Numbered from the stretch's first letter, positions 21,044 to 33,589 are shown. The stretch: 64,000 nt of DNA from Escallonia rubra (GCA_033065855.1 JAVXUO010001058.1:34447-98446); one strand, 5' to 3'. Program-made: numbers and translations. Notes: generated by a model from the letters alone, not told the origin.

Positions 21044-24000
21044 TCATATTCCATAGATGATGGCAGATACAACTAGCTTGCCCAATCTTGCCTTAAAGCT
21101 TTTGCCCCTTATATGTTTTGTTACATATTCCAAGAATTGATCCCAGTTGTGTAAAGGCACCATCGATTCGAGTTTATGAAGGATTGTATTCCACACCTCT
21201 CTAGCAAATGAGCACTGAATAAAGAGATGATCTCTTGTCTCCTGTTGAGAATTGCATAATTCACATGTAGCATCCTGCAGCATATTCCACTTGTGCAATT
21301 TGTCTTTGGTTCTCAAGCCATTTTTGCAGAGCAACCACATTATCATAGCACATCTAGGCATATTACCAGAAAACCAAATGACCTTCCACCATTTCACTCT
21401 ATTACCCTTGGTTCTGAGATGGTTCCAGGCAGAATTGATGGTGAATTTGCCATTTGGTTGGAGGTCCCAATATATTCCATCTCTATCCCCAATTCGAGGA
21501 GCTGGCATAGAGTTGATTATGTGATTTGCTTCCCTCAAAGCCATTGATCTGGTTTTAGGCAGACTCCACTGATGATTAACAATAATCTCAGCAACTTTTG
21601 CCTTGACCCCAAGACCTGAGTCATAAGCAATTCTCAGGCCATACTTCTAGGCAAGAGCTCCACAGGGCAACCATTTGTCATGCCACAGCCAAACCTCTGT
21701 CCCATCTCTAATTTTATATGTACACAGTTCCTGCATTTCTTTCCTTAGTTTTAACATTTTGCACCATGTCCAGCACACAGTAACTGGTGTAAATGTCCAA
21801 AAGTGCTGGTCTTTTATTATATAGCTATGGCACCATCTAACCCATAGAGATTCCTTTTTTCTTGCTAAATCCCGTAGATGTTTACAGCTAGCTGCTTTGT
21901 TCCACTCTTCTATTCTTTTAATTCCCAAACCCCCTTCACTTTTAGGTAGACAGACTTCTTTCCAGGACACTTTAGCCCCAATGCATTTCACATCATCTCC
22001 ATGCCAAATGAAAGCTCTTATTTTACCTTATACAATTCTTATTATCTTCTTTGGGAGGATAAAAATGCTACACCAGTATACTTGCATGCTGAGTAACACT
22101 GATGTAGCTAGCTGCACCCTTCCTGCATAAGACAAGTGCTTAGAAGTCCAGCTTGTTATCTTTTTTTTCACTCTCTCCACCAAGACTGTACAATCTTTGT
22201 ATTGAAGTTTAGTGGAAATAAGGGGTACTCCAAGATAAGACACAGGGAATTGACCAATAGGCACACCAATGATATTAGCCAAATCTGCTATATTTCTCGC
22301 ATCTATCCCAGCCATATATATAGAGCTTTTATGCAAATTGGGAGCTAGACCTGCTAAGTCTTCAAACTCCTGTAGAGCCTTCTTAATTAGATGTAAAGTA
22401 TCCTTATCTGCCTTAGCCAAAAGGAATAAGTCATCAGCAAAGCAAAGATGACTTATCTGTAGATCCTTGTATTTTGGATGGAATTTAAAAGTATCTTGTC
22501 TGGTGTAGTGATCCATGATGCTAGCAAATCCTTCCATAACCAACAAAAACAAATAAGGTGATATGGGATCACCTTGTCTTAGTCCTTTCTGACAACCAAA
22601 ATATCCCTCCATTCATCCATTCAAGTTAATTGAAAACCTGGTTGTGGTAACACATGTCATAATCCATCTTATAAACTGATTTGGGAACTGCATGACTTCC
22701 ATAATTTTCTGCAAAAAATCCCATCCCACTGAATCATATGCTTTATGAAGATCAATCTTTAGCACACATCTTGGTTGACCACCTCTTTTATGATAGTTTT
22801 TCACAAGCTCTTGCATTAAGAGTATGTTATCAGCAATACTTCTATTAGCAACAAAGGCTAACTGCCTTGAACTAATGAGCTGTGGTAGAACCTTCTTAAG
22901 CCTGGCACATAAGATTTTAGAAATGCATTTGTAAACTACATTACAACATGCAATAGGCCTGAATTCCTTCATGGTGCTAGGGCAGGGTATTTTTGGGATC
23001 AGTGTCAATGCTGTGTTATTGAATAACTGAACCCCTTTTGATTTTCCAAAGAATTCCATGATTGCATCCATTACATCCTTCTTTACTAGCTCCTAATTCT
23101 GTTGATAAAACTCTGAGGTATAGCCATCAGGGCCTGGTGCCTTGTTAGTCTTCATTGAGAACATAGCATCTGTTATTTCTTGCTCACTGACAGGTGCACT
23201 TAGGATAGCCTGTTCTTGGCTAAAGATTCTATTTTGGACAGTTGCCATAAGCCTTTCCTTTGTATGCTGGTTCACAGGTACTGTAACTCCAAAAAATTGT
23301 TTGAAATGGTCAATGGCCACCTTGTGAACCTCATTAGCTCCCAAAATCTGCTCCCCTTGATCATTTTTTATAGATATGATTTTTTTTAGACCTTTGCACC
23401 TGCATCTTCTTGTGAAAATAAGTTGTGTTCCCATCTCCAAGCTTGACCTCCTTTACTCTTGCTTTTTGATAATAAAAAGCTTCCTCAGCTTGACCTAGTT
23501 CATAGTATTGCTTCTAGAGCTCTTTTTCCTTTGAGATTAGATTGACATCTTGATGCTGTAGGATGGATTTCTAAACCTTATGAAGTTCATCATACTTTGC
23601 TATTGTTCTTGCAGATATATGGCTGTAATACTCTTTGTTCAGCCTCTTAAGCTCTGGCTTGAGCAATTTCAATTTAACACTCAACCTGTGACATGCATCC
23701 CCAATTACCTCAATGCCCCAAACCTTCAATAAATCTCCTTGAAGCTTCCATGATGCATCCAAAAATTGAAAAACTTAAATGGTCTTCTGCCTTGCACCTG
23801 GTTCAACTCTATGTTTATAGTGAGCAAAGCATGATAAAAAATGCCAGGTACTTGAATATCCACCTGTGTGTTAGGATAAGTCTCCATCCAACCACTATTT
23901 TGTAGGGCTCTATCTAATCTTCCCATAATCAGCTCAGTTTCTCTTTTATTGCTCCAAGTGTACATCATACCTCTGGTATTCATGTCTTCAAGTTGACAAT

Positions 24001-24500
24001 TGTATATACATTGATTAAATTCCAACACTTCTCCTCTATGTATGCCTGCTCCACCTAGTCTTTCATGGGAATATCTCACAACATTAAAGTCTCCAGACAC
24101 CATCCATGGGCTATTCCCAATACTGCTTGCATCATTTTCTAAATTCTTCCACAAGATCCTTCTCTTCTCTCCTTTATTATTGGCATAAACAAAAGTGACA
24201 TAGTAAGTGCCATCATGATCATTATGGCTTATCCTTCCTGTAATATGTTGAGAAGACTTAGCCACAACATCTACATGCACACTCATATCATCCCATCCAA
24301 ACCACAGCCTTGATACCCCTTTATTGTTCCAAGAATACTCAAACTTCTAATCTTTTTCCATTTTTTTGTGATTCTTGGTATGAACTCTTCTCTCACTCTA
24401 GTCTCCATTAATCCAATGATTACAACTTTGTGCAATTTCATAACCTTTTTTACTTCAGCTTGCTTTACAGGGTTATTAAAACCCCTAATATTCTAGCTTG
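21044..24500 (-). pseudogene. LINE ORF2: endonuclease and reverse transcriptase (broken)
   Basis: From the 5' end of the ORF: an AP-like endonuclease (WMVSGDFNVVRYSHERLGG at about 24110, then MYTWSNKR and GRLDRAL), then reverse transcriptase (NKAPGPDGYTSEFYQQN at 23100; FRPIACCNVVYKCISKILC; LKIDLHKAYDSVGWDFL; KGLRQGDPISPYLF; the catalytic LCFADDLFLLAK with ADD complement at 22431-22441), then a zf-RVT segment (CELCNSQQETRDHLFIQC at about 21250). This is the plant L1 order. Several breaks interrupt it: stops near 24330, 23575, 23095 and 22614, and a frame change near 22025. ORF2 performs target-primed reverse transcription. Confidence 0.93.
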
Positions 24501-24509
24501 CTATTAAAG

Positions 24510-26149
24510 TCATTTATGTCTTGACTTATTGCCAGCCTTGGCATTTGACCTATTCACAGCTACATTTCTTGTTGTTCCACCACTCAGATGTGTGTTATCT
24601 GGTTTTGGTTCATGATCTTCAGGTGTTTCACTATTAGATCCACTGTTGTTCATGATTTTAACAGTACTTTGCCCTGCTTCTATATGGACATCATTCATAC
24701 AGACTAGGTCAGACACTTCTTCAGTTGAGAGGGATGCATACCTATTAGTAGTTTCAATTTGTTGTGTCCTGTTTAATGGGGAACTTCTTGTTGTTTCCTT
24801 CTCCTTTTGCTTAGAGCCTTGATTCAGCATTTCTTGTTGAGGTCTTTCTATGACTCCCTGATCCACCTTCCTTTTCCATACCGTCACAGGTTTTCGCAAG
24901 CAGTTACTGTCTCTGTGACCAAACATCTTGCATTGTTTACATTTCACAGGAATCCATTCATACTCCACATTTAATTCAAAAATGTTATTATCTGGTCCTT
25001 TCAGTGGAATCTTGTCTGGGAATAGTCCATCAACAGCTACTTCCACACACACCCTTGCATAACTCAATCGTTCTTTTGTGGCAGTAATACTGTCCATGAA
25101 TAATGGCTTTCCAATTCAGCTCACAATTTACTCAACATTTTTGCAGACCAAAATTGCAGAGGCAATTGTTTCAACTTGATCCACACTGGCACAATCATTA
25201 GGTCATCTTGATCAATCATCATTCCAGGGTGCCATGGTTTAATGATTAAAGGTTTGTTGTCAAAAAACCAAGGTCCACTTTCCATAATCTGAGATTGTGC
25301 AGTGGGGTTTTCAAACTTAGCCACAAACACACCAGCTTGTAGCAAACTTAAAGTGAATACCCCATATTTATTCCATCTTTTTTCCAAAAAAATTCTCATG
25401 ATATGGAATGGGGGCCTAGCCCCAATGACATACACAACCACTGCATGTTTCCAAGCTTCAATCTCCTCACTCACATCTTCATCTGTGTACACCACTCCTA
25501 TCCGGCCCATTACCTCCTGTGGTGGAATGAAATCAAGTCGATTCTCCGAGTTAATTTCCCGATTAGGTCGCAAAGTCATGGCATATGACTTCGTCTTCAA
25601 TTGATTATTGTCTTCCATATTTGTTGTTAAAAAAGCTCTGTTCTTTGTAGGCAAGGGTGGAAATCAGAAATATCCACATCATTTACTATCGACTTACGTG
25701 GCGTACTGACATGGCACTGAGTTAACTCAGTCGAGTGGCCCTCATGCGCCTTCATTTGCAATAACTACCCCTTGTTGAGATCAGTCAATGGCGAATTAAT
25801 GCCCTTCTCAATCGAGTTGCAGGTTTCCATGTAGATCTTCTCTGACATCTTCAATGCCGTAATTTCCTTTGCTTGATTCTCCCAATCCTCTTGCTGTTTA
25901 GTGATTTCACCTTTTAGGTTCAAATTTTCCTTCCTCAGTTCTTCCATCTGATTCCGTAGTTGCTCAATCTTACTTAGTATTTCATCCCGATCTGAATCAG
26001 AACTTGAATCTGATTTTCGATTCCTGCCGTGATTATCCACCAGAAAATTTTCCAGTCTCAAATCCTTGACATCACTGATTTGTTATGACCCCATTGTAAC
26101 CGTCATTCTTGAATGAATCTCATCCTTAGCGTTAATCTTCTTATTATTA
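24510..26149 (-). pseudogene. LINE ORF1: coiled coil, DUF4283 and CCHC knuckle (broken)
   Basis: Right to left: a coiled coil (KIEQLRNQMEELRKENLNLK, 25765-26061), a DUF4283-type RNA-binding-like region (GPWFFDNKPLIIKPWHPGM at about 25265, with VFTLSLLQAGVFVAKF before it), and a zinc knuckle CKQCKMFGHRDSNC at about 24900. A TAA near 26091, a TAG near 25764, a frame change near 25650 and another break around 25100-25120 make it a pseudogene. The N-terminal segment is on the far side of the inserted copia (34034-34116) and joins in frame. ORF1 proteins of this kind coat the LINE RNA. Confidence 0.88.
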
Positions 26150-26154
26150 TGCAT

Positions 26155-26598
26155 TGTTAATAAATTGGGTCAATGGACCCATTATCCGCCCACTAACAGA
26201 TAATGTGTATTTGTTAGTCTGAATAATTACAGTTAATTAGAGGATATTTATCTCCTAAGTGTTTGAGGTAAATACATCTTTATCTCCTAAGAGTTTGAGG
26301 TAAAGTCAGTCTCTAATTGTATCTCTATATAAAGGCTAGAGATATCCCAATAAGTCAGAAGTCATAGTAATAATCCCTCTCTCTATAGCACTCTCTCTAG
26401 AGCAATCACCAAGCTCTAGGATTTGGTTCGTGGACGAAGAACTCGACTCTAGTAGCCGTTTTCGTACCTACGATAAAGATCAAGCGTGTTGGAGGCTCGT
26501 AACAACAAGGATCCTACATCGGAATTTTCGGAGACTTCATACGGTATGTTTTCGAACCCACTGCGTTATGTGGTAAGCGTATTTAAATAGTTTCAACA
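26155..26598 (+). repeat. 5' LTR of copia A copy 2
   Basis: 444 bp, TGTTAATAAATT...GTTTCAACA. The U3 part has two tandem 32-bp units (26247-26278, 26279-26309; TTTATCTCCTAAGNGTTTGAGGTAAA) directly before a TATATAAA box at 26326-26333, so transcription probably starts near 26360. Tandem U3 units in plant copia elements such as Tnt1 are known enhancer sites; that role here is inferred. Confidence 0.95.
26326..26333 (+). promoter_or_regulatory. TATA box in 5' LTR of copia A copy 2
   Basis: TATATAAA followed by GGC, well placed downstream of the U3 tandem units. The same box is present in the 3' LTR. Confidence 0.75.
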
Positions 26599-26599
26599 T

Positions 26600-26612
26600 T
26601 GGTATCAGAGCA
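26600..26612 (+). promoter_or_regulatory. Primer binding site (initiator tRNA-Met)
   Basis: TGGTATCAGAGCA begins two bases after the LTR and pairs with the 3' end of initiator tRNA-Met. Confidence 0.9.
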
Positions 26613-28478
26613 TGATTACTTGTTGATTCGCCTTTAACATGCTAGAATAAATTATATGCATGTTGCGATTTTTTCCGGATACATGTACGAGACCCATTAC
26701 AAAAATTCGAAATTTATTGAGCATGTTTTCTGAAAAATAATTATATGCTTTTGTTCTCCTATAGTTGAGGATGAACTCCATAAATTTTCGTGATTATTGG
26801 ATGCATGATTTGTGAGAAATCACGATTTTATTTTTCAAGAAAACTGTGATTTTTTCGAGTTTTGGAACTCAAATTCGGAGCATGATATTCAGTTTTTATC
26901 ATGATCGGTTGGTACATAATTAATCTATGTTGCATAAGCTTTCCAACGATATATCGTACGCATTATTTGGCTTAAAAATGAGAGAGATATGGCCTTCGAA
27001 AGTCGGCATCGCGACATGGCGGCGCTGGGAAAATTAGGGTTTTCCTACGAAGAAGATGAGCAGTAGTCCTACGCGCGCCACGCGTCAAGCCGAGCCGCAA
27101 ACCCGCGCCACGCGTCAAGAGGAGCCGCCACGCGCCGACTGAGCCAATGACGCGCCGACGCGCGCTTAAGAGAAGATGCCACGCGCCCACACGCGCGCCA
27201 CGCCTCCACTGCTGGACACGCGTGAGCACGCGCCAGGCTTCATCACACGCGCCCGAGCGCGTGTAACCACGCGCCTTTGCCAGAAGCTGCAGATTGAGTC
27301 CCACGCGCAGTGGTGGCGCGTGGAAGCGCGTGCGGCGTGTTTTTGGCCGGTGTTTGTCACCGCCGGCGAGTGGAGCCTTGTCGTGCGTTCTGTAATTTTG
27401 ATATGGTCTTAAATTTACCTTTATACCCACTGTGTGTATTCTGTTTAATTTTGAAACAACTTTTTCTATATAAATTAATTTTTTAAAAGTTTGTTTTATA
27501 CACACAGAATTTTTCTTTAATTCCAAAGGGTATATTAGGGGTAAATTTACTGTTTTCCATTTTTTTTACTATCTCTCGATTTTTTGGTTACTTGTGAGTA
27601 TTTTTGTGGTACTTTTGTGGCTCCCAAAAATACGAATAATGCGTAAATATTATTTTTTGCACTTCGTGAGTAGCAATAAATATTTTTTGAGAGCTATATG
27701 ATATAGATAAATTATGCCTAATTTGTTATATGCTTGCCTTGACTTGTGTTATGGTTTAAATATACTTTTGAGGTATATTTGTTGGGTTTTTTGGTAAGTC
27801 CGCACTTATTAAACCATTTATTTTTCAAGGCCTTGTCGCCCGTTTTCCTTGGAAGGAGAATGTGGCCTATTCATCCATTTGATTACCCTTTAACTTGTTA
27901 TTTGAGCATGCTAGTTTTAGGATAAATGGATGGATATTAGATTGGCATTCTAAAGAAACTTATGTTTAATGTGTTTAATTTTGTTTTAAGAAAATTCTTT
28001 TGAGAATAATGTGTTGTGCGGCATCTCCATTTGTTTTATTGGAGTAGTTTGTAGTAGGATTCTCAAAGATGATGTAATCTATTATTTCCCTGTATTTTTC
28101 AAGAAAGCCTTGTACGGGGATGTAATTTCGCACGCACGTTATTCAAGTCAGAATTTTCTTAGCATAAGTTATTAGAATGCCAATAGGGCTCAATGGAGTC
28201 CTTGCACACTTAATTGCATGATGCAATTTTATATTGTTCTAAATTATCATGTGGATGATTTATTATATTGTGGCTTATATGATGATGAAATTTATTGCGA
28301 AAAATTACTTGAAAAATATTTTTCCCAACTCACATACATGGGAGATGATTACGAGCTTAGCAGATTTTCGATTTCATGATGAGAGGAAGGATTATGTTTT
28401 TCATTTGAATTTTTTGAAATAAATAGAAGGATGTATAATTAATGTCTTTTCCTTGCGCAATCTAATGTAGTGAATATA
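26613..28478 (+). other. Untranslated leader of copia A copy 2
   Basis: About 1.9 kb without a supported protein. It is AT-rich except for a GC-rich island at 27060-27360 made of CACGCGCC / ACGCGTCAAG repeats, shared with copy 1 (8490-8790). A long leader of this type usually holds packaging and dimerisation signals. Confidence 0.7.
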
Positions 28479-28817
28479 ATGGCCACCAAGAATGTCATAG
28501 CTGATCTCGTTAAGGGTGAGAAACTTAACGGAGATAATTATGACGTTTGGCACAAAAAGATGAAATTCATGCTGAACGAACAAGAGCTCGAGGAGCACTT
28601 GACCAAGGAGATGGTCGCGCCAACTGAGGCGCAACCCCTAAGAGACCACACTGCCTACCAGAAGTGGAATCAGAAAGATCGTAGTGCGCGCTACACCTTG
28701 TTGAGCAGCTTGCAAAATGATCTAATTGGGCAGTATGATGAACTTCCAACTTGCAAAAGCTTTATGGGAGCAGCTCAAGTTCTCTTTTGGTGGAACCTCA
28801 ACTACGCGGCTTCGTAG
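28479..28817 (+). pseudogene. gag N-terminal part of copia A copy 2, frameshifted
   Basis: Starts at ATG 28479 (MATKNVIADLVKGEKLNGDN), which aligns codon for codon with the sibling's start at 7607. It has the UBN2/retrotran_gag beginning typical of plant copia (NYDVWHKKMKFMLNEQELEE). Between about 28753 and 28767 this copy has TGCAAAAGCTTTATGG where the sibling has TGCAAATCTTTATGG. The extra base moves translation into a frame that stops at 28817, while the rest of gag-pol continues in another frame. This single indel is the main visible defect of the element. Confidence 0.88.
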
Positions 28818-31800
28818 CCTTGTGATCAAGTTTGAGGAGTACACAAAAGACCCTAAGCATACCATGAGTGAGCATCTAAGGATGATGTCCAATATGATTG
28901 GTAAGTTGAGGGATGCTGGACATGCGCTCACAGATGAGCAGCAAGTCAGAGCTGTCATAAGGTCCCTTCCTGCCTCATGGGCCAATATGAAACAGATATT
29001 GACCCATAGTGAAAACATCAAGAACTTTTCTGATGTTTCACAACATGTCATCCTTGAGGCCGAAACTCGAGACGCTGACAAGACCCTAACTTATGTCGCC
29101 CAAGAGGGATCGCGCAATGCAAATGGCAAGCGCGGAAGACAAAGTAAGAAAGGCAAGAGAGGCGAGGCTAGCACTTCTGCGCCAAAGGAAGGAAAAATGA
29201 AGAAACGCAAGAGAGGAAAACGTGGTGGAAAAAAAGATCTGTCTAAAGTTAAATGCTTCAACTGTCAACAGAAAGGACACTTCGCTCGTGATTGCACTGA
29301 GCCGAAGAAGGTACTTTCTGAATCTTTCTCTCAGTTATATGTTTCATCACATGTGATGGTTGCTCATTCCCAACCTGTGTGGTTTGTGGATACAGGTGCA
29401 ACAAAACATGTAGCACGTGATCGAGAGGGGTTCGTAGATTACCACCGGATTCCAGTGGGAAGCAAACATATCTTCATGGGAAACAATAGCTCCGAAGAGG
29501 TGCTAGGGGTTGGTTCTTACCAACTCAAGTTGCGCACTGGGCGCACGTTGATTCTTGAGGATGTGCGATATGCACCCACTGTTCGGCTTAATCTACTTTC
29601 AGTTACTGCTTTATTAGACAGTGGTTTTTCCTTTATTTTTAGGGGTAATAAGTTGGACATCTTTTTGGATGATGTTTTGTTCGGACATGGTTTTCGCATA
29701 GATAGTCTTTTTCAATTGGATTTAATTGATTCTCAGTCCTCTTATTCTTATGTTGTGAATGATAATATTATGAATGATTCTACCACCTGGCATGCGAGGC
29801 TGGGCCACATAGGCCAAGATAGAATGACTCGTTTGGCTAGAGAAGGCCTTTTAGGCCCACTCGCAAAAGTCAATCTACAAACTTGTGAGGCTTGTTTGGC
29901 CGGTAAAGCATGTAGGAAGCCTTTTGGAAAGGCTGTGAGAGCAACTCAACCACTTGAGCTAGTTCACTCTGACATATGTGGACCTATGAGTGTAAAGGCA
30001 CGCCATGGCGCCTCTTATTTCGTTACACTGATAGACGATTATACGCGATATGGTTATGTGTATCTGATATCTCACCGCTATGAAGCTTTGGACTGTTTCA
30101 AACGCTTTGTAGCAGAGGTTGAGAATCAGAAAGAGAAGAATTTAAAAACTCTTCGCACTGACCGGGGACGCGAATATTTGTCAGATCACTTCAAAAAGTT
30201 TTGTGAGGAAAAGGGGATACGCAGACAACTTACTATTCCTAATACTCCACAACAAAATGGTGTTGCGGAAAGAAGGAATAGAACATTGTTAGACATGGTT
30301 AGGTCTATGATGGCGCAAGCAAACCTTCCGATATCTTTTTGGGGGGATGCCCTTTTGACTGCAGCCTATATACTTAATCGTGTGCCTTCACAGTCAGTCA
30401 AATCCACCCCTTATGAGCTTTGGAATGGCCAAAAGCCAAATTTGGATAACTTGCGCCCATGGGGCTCAGCAGGTTATGTTCACAGTACTTCTCATAAGTA
30501 TGGGAAACTAGGGCCTAGAGCAAAGAAGAGTATCTTTCTAAGGTATTCTGAAAACTCTAAAGGCTATGTGATGTATGGTGAACATCCAAATGGTGGAAGG
30601 ACTAAAATAGAGTCTCGTGATGTCGCTTTCATAGAGAGTGATTTTCCTAGCATTGGAGACGCGAGTAAGAATCTTGACCTCTATGAGTTAGAGGAGGTTG
30701 AACCCACTTTACCATCTCCAAGCGAAGGTGGGGAATTAGTTCCTCATCCGGTTGTCGCTGAAGATAGTGTAAGTGACCTTCAACCTAGTGGGAGTATCCC
30801 AGACAGTGGGAGCACACCACAAGGACCATTAGGTCAACAAGATTCTCAACTGCGTAGAGGTGCACGAGGAAGAGTTCCACGTCGTCGTTTTGAGATTGAC
30901 GGAGAAATTCTTATGTGCACTCCAAATGATGAAGACGAGCCTACTTCTGTGGAAGAAGCCTTATCTTCATCTGCTAGAAATGAGTGGATGGCTGCAATGA
31001 AGGATGAGTTGAGCTCAATGGAAAAGAATCAGGTCTGGGAGTTGATTGACCTTCCGCCAGGGCGCAAGACTATTGGAAACAAGTGGGTTTTAAAAGTCAA
31101 GCGCAAGGCAGATGGGTCAATTGACAAGTATAAGGCACGTCTTGTGGCGAAAGGCTATACCCAACTGCGGGGTGTGGACTATGAAGACACTTTCTCCCCA
31201 GTGGTGAGATTTGCTTCAATTCGCCTGATCCTAGCTATTATCGCCCAGCAGGATTTAGAATTTTTTCATATGGATGTTAAGACTGCGTTTCTCAATGGAG
31301 AACTAGACGAAGAGATTTATATGGCTCAACCCGAGGGTTTTGAAGTCAAAGGACATGAGCGCAAAGTTTGCCGTCTCAAACGTTCTATATATGGTCTTAA
31401 ACAATCGTCTAGGCAGTGGTACTTTAGGTTTCATCATGCCATTACCTCTATAGGTTTTGAAATGATTGAACAAGACCATTGCGTTTACGTAAAACGATCC
31501 AAGAAAAATATTCTAATCCTTTCTTTGTATGTGGATGACATTCTTTTAGCTGGGAATGACATGAGTTCCATTGTCGCCACTAAGCAGTGGTTGTCCTCAA
31601 CTTTTGAGATGAAGGACATGGGAGAAGCTAATTATGTGCTCGGGGTTAAAATCGTACGTGATCGTTCAAAGAGACTTCTCAGTTTGTCTCAAGAGACATA
31701 CATCAAGAAAGTCATTGAACGATTTCGTATGCATAACTCAAAACCCATAGACACTCCAATGGACAAGGCGTGTACTTTGACCACAGACCAATGCCCAAAG

Positions 31801-32502
31801 AATGATGAGGAAAAGAATCGGATGTCCAAGGTGCCTTACGCGGCTGCAGTAGGAAGTCTGATGTACGCTATGCTGTGTACGCGTCCAGACATCTGCTATG
31901 CCGTTGGAATGGTGAGTCGTTATCAGAGTAATCCTGGACCCGCTCATTGGAATGCGGTGAAGAGGATCCTTCGATACTTGCGTGGAACCGCTGATCTCGT
32001 CCTGTGTTATCATGGTGGAGACTTGAGACTGAGAGGATACAGCGATGCTGATTGGGGTGGTGATAGAGATGAGCGCAGATCCACTTCAGGTTATGCATTC
32101 ATACTAGGAGGTGGAGCTATCTCTTGGTGCAGCAAGAAACAGACTTGCATCGCCCTATCCACGATGGAGTCGGAGTATGTTGCTTGTTCAGCAGCAGTCC
32201 AGGAAGCTGTTTGGTTGAGGTCATTCTTACAGTCTTTAGGGGTTACAGCTCATGCAGATGAGGCTGTCACTGTTCACTGTGACAATACAGCTGCCCTAGA
32301 TTTTGTAAAGGACCCCAAATATCATGGGAAGGCCAAACACATTGGCCTTCGTTATCACTTCATTAGAACTTTAGTTGCGCAAGGAGAGGTGTCCATGAAA
32401 CATATACCTACTGGCAAAATGGTGGCTGATCCTTTGACCAAGCCTATTGCTAGAGATGTTTTCCTTTCTCACATTAGGAGTATGGGACTCCGTAGGTTTT
32501 GA
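28760..32502 (+). CDS. gag (C-terminal part) and pol of copia A copy 2
   Basis: An open frame of more than 1240 codons with no stop. Order: rest of gag, basic linker rich in KKGKRGE, CCHC knuckle CFNCQQKGHFARDC (about 29253), aspartic protease WFVDTGATKHV (29380), gag-pre-integrase HARLGHIGQ...CEACLAGK, integrase with DDE context (HSDICGPM, IDDYTRYGYVYL, TDRGREYL, QQNGVAERRNR), reverse transcriptase (KARLVAKGYTQ, HMDVKTAFLNGEL, YVDD at 31528-31539) and RNase H (DADWGGDRDERRSTSG, STMESEYVA, HCDNTAALD). Protease before integrase before RT is the Ty1/copia order. The frame extends upstream to 28726, but the sibling shows that the real protein begins at 28479 in another frame. Confidence 0.95.
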
Positions 32503-33153
32503 TATGTTTATGGCATCTTATGTACTTGACATTTATTATATTAATTTTTCGTTCCTTGATTTGAGTTTATTTTGGAATGAATGGATAATCTTTGTGATTA
32601 CATATACATCCTTATTGAGAGTGTCACCAGGCTCGAATTGACCCACTCACACGGGTAATTCACCTTGGCGCTAAGATAGCGAGCAAGATGAGACATAATT
32701 GTCTTAGGCGCCAAGTGGGCGAATAAGATGATACAGTTTGTAATGCAAACATGTCGCCTTAGTTGGAGCTAAGATGAGACCTAAAAATGTAGGTCGATCA
32801 TAGAGTATCTCCACAACTCTATGTAGCCTGTTTATAGCCGAATGTGAGATTTCAGGCAGGCACTATGAGAGTGACTGGGCTGAAAAACTCAGGTTAGGCG
32901 CTTGTACAGCGACTAGACTTAGATTCGTATGGCGTATTTTATTATACATTTATGTGACACGCCCTTGCGGGTTACGCCATAGCATGCAAATCATACTGCA
33001 TGTGCTAAATGCAGACCGACAGTGGGAGTGATGAATAAATCCCTGCTTCGTCACTGTGTGAGCCACTTGGATCGAAATACTTTTGATCCTATGTAGTACC
33101 CTTCTCACCTTAGACTATGTCATGAAGAGGATACTCAATGTCGCTACTTTAGC

Positions 33154-33381
33154 ATGTACCCTTGGATCATGGATGATGCGGTCTCGCGGGGCATGTCTAG
33201 GAAAGCAGTTGGGTCTAATTGGAATGACATGAGGGCTTTGGGAAGAAAGTTCAATATTACACCATGTTGTGTGATTCATAGCCCGGGCGACTTTGTCGAT
33301 TTTCGTTTCGATATGAGTCATGAATACATAACATACGAGAGGTTTAACACTGCTCATTATGAGGGATTTGAGAGTGTTTAA
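33154..33381 (+). CDS. 75-codon ORF downstream of copia pol (copy 2)
   Basis: MYPWIMDDAVSRGMSRKAV at the start, GFESV at the end, then TAA; equal in length and frame to 3132-3359 of copy 1. It lies about 650 bp after the pol stop and about 210 bp before the 3' LTR, in the same sense. It has no domain I recognise, no signal peptide, and two cysteines (PCCVIH). Nine bases differ between the copies, six of them changing an amino acid. If made, it would need internal initiation, a spliced RNA, or its own transcript. It may instead be an accidental frame in a functional RNA tail. Confidence 0.35.
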   Translation: MYPWIMDDAVSRGMSRKAVGSNWNDMRALGRKFNITPCCVIHSPGDFVDFRFDMSHEYITYERFNTAHYEGFESV

Positions 33382-33572
33382 TCTGGTGTAGTTGAACTAT
33401 CTGGGGTACATACGAGATTTATTGGAGTGATGTATTGTGTTAGTTTGGTGATAACTTAATACAATACTCCTCAACTGGACATCCTTTCTCGTAGGTCGCA
33501 CGTTCCATTTCCTGTATGAGGAGATGAGTGGACGAGAGATAAAGAGGGACTGTACGATTTATTTGCCCTGTG

Positions 33573-33589
33573 TGTGGGCGAGTGGGAGC
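33573..33589 (+). promoter_or_regulatory. Polypurine tract of copia A copy 2
   Basis: TGTGGGCGAGTGGGAGC, purine-rich and directly before the 3' LTR. Confidence 0.75.

Noticed and set aside
26600-26612. tRNA-like sequence
   Set aside because: Only the short primer binding site complementary to tRNA-Met is present; no tRNA gene fold. No other tRNA or rRNA gene was seen in the window.
26972-27526. 184-codon open frame on the minus strand in the copia leader, and its plus-strand partner at 27176-27412
   Set aside because: Generated by the GC-rich ACGCG island; not preserved as a frame in the sibling copy (8490-8790), and Arg/Ala-rich low complexity.
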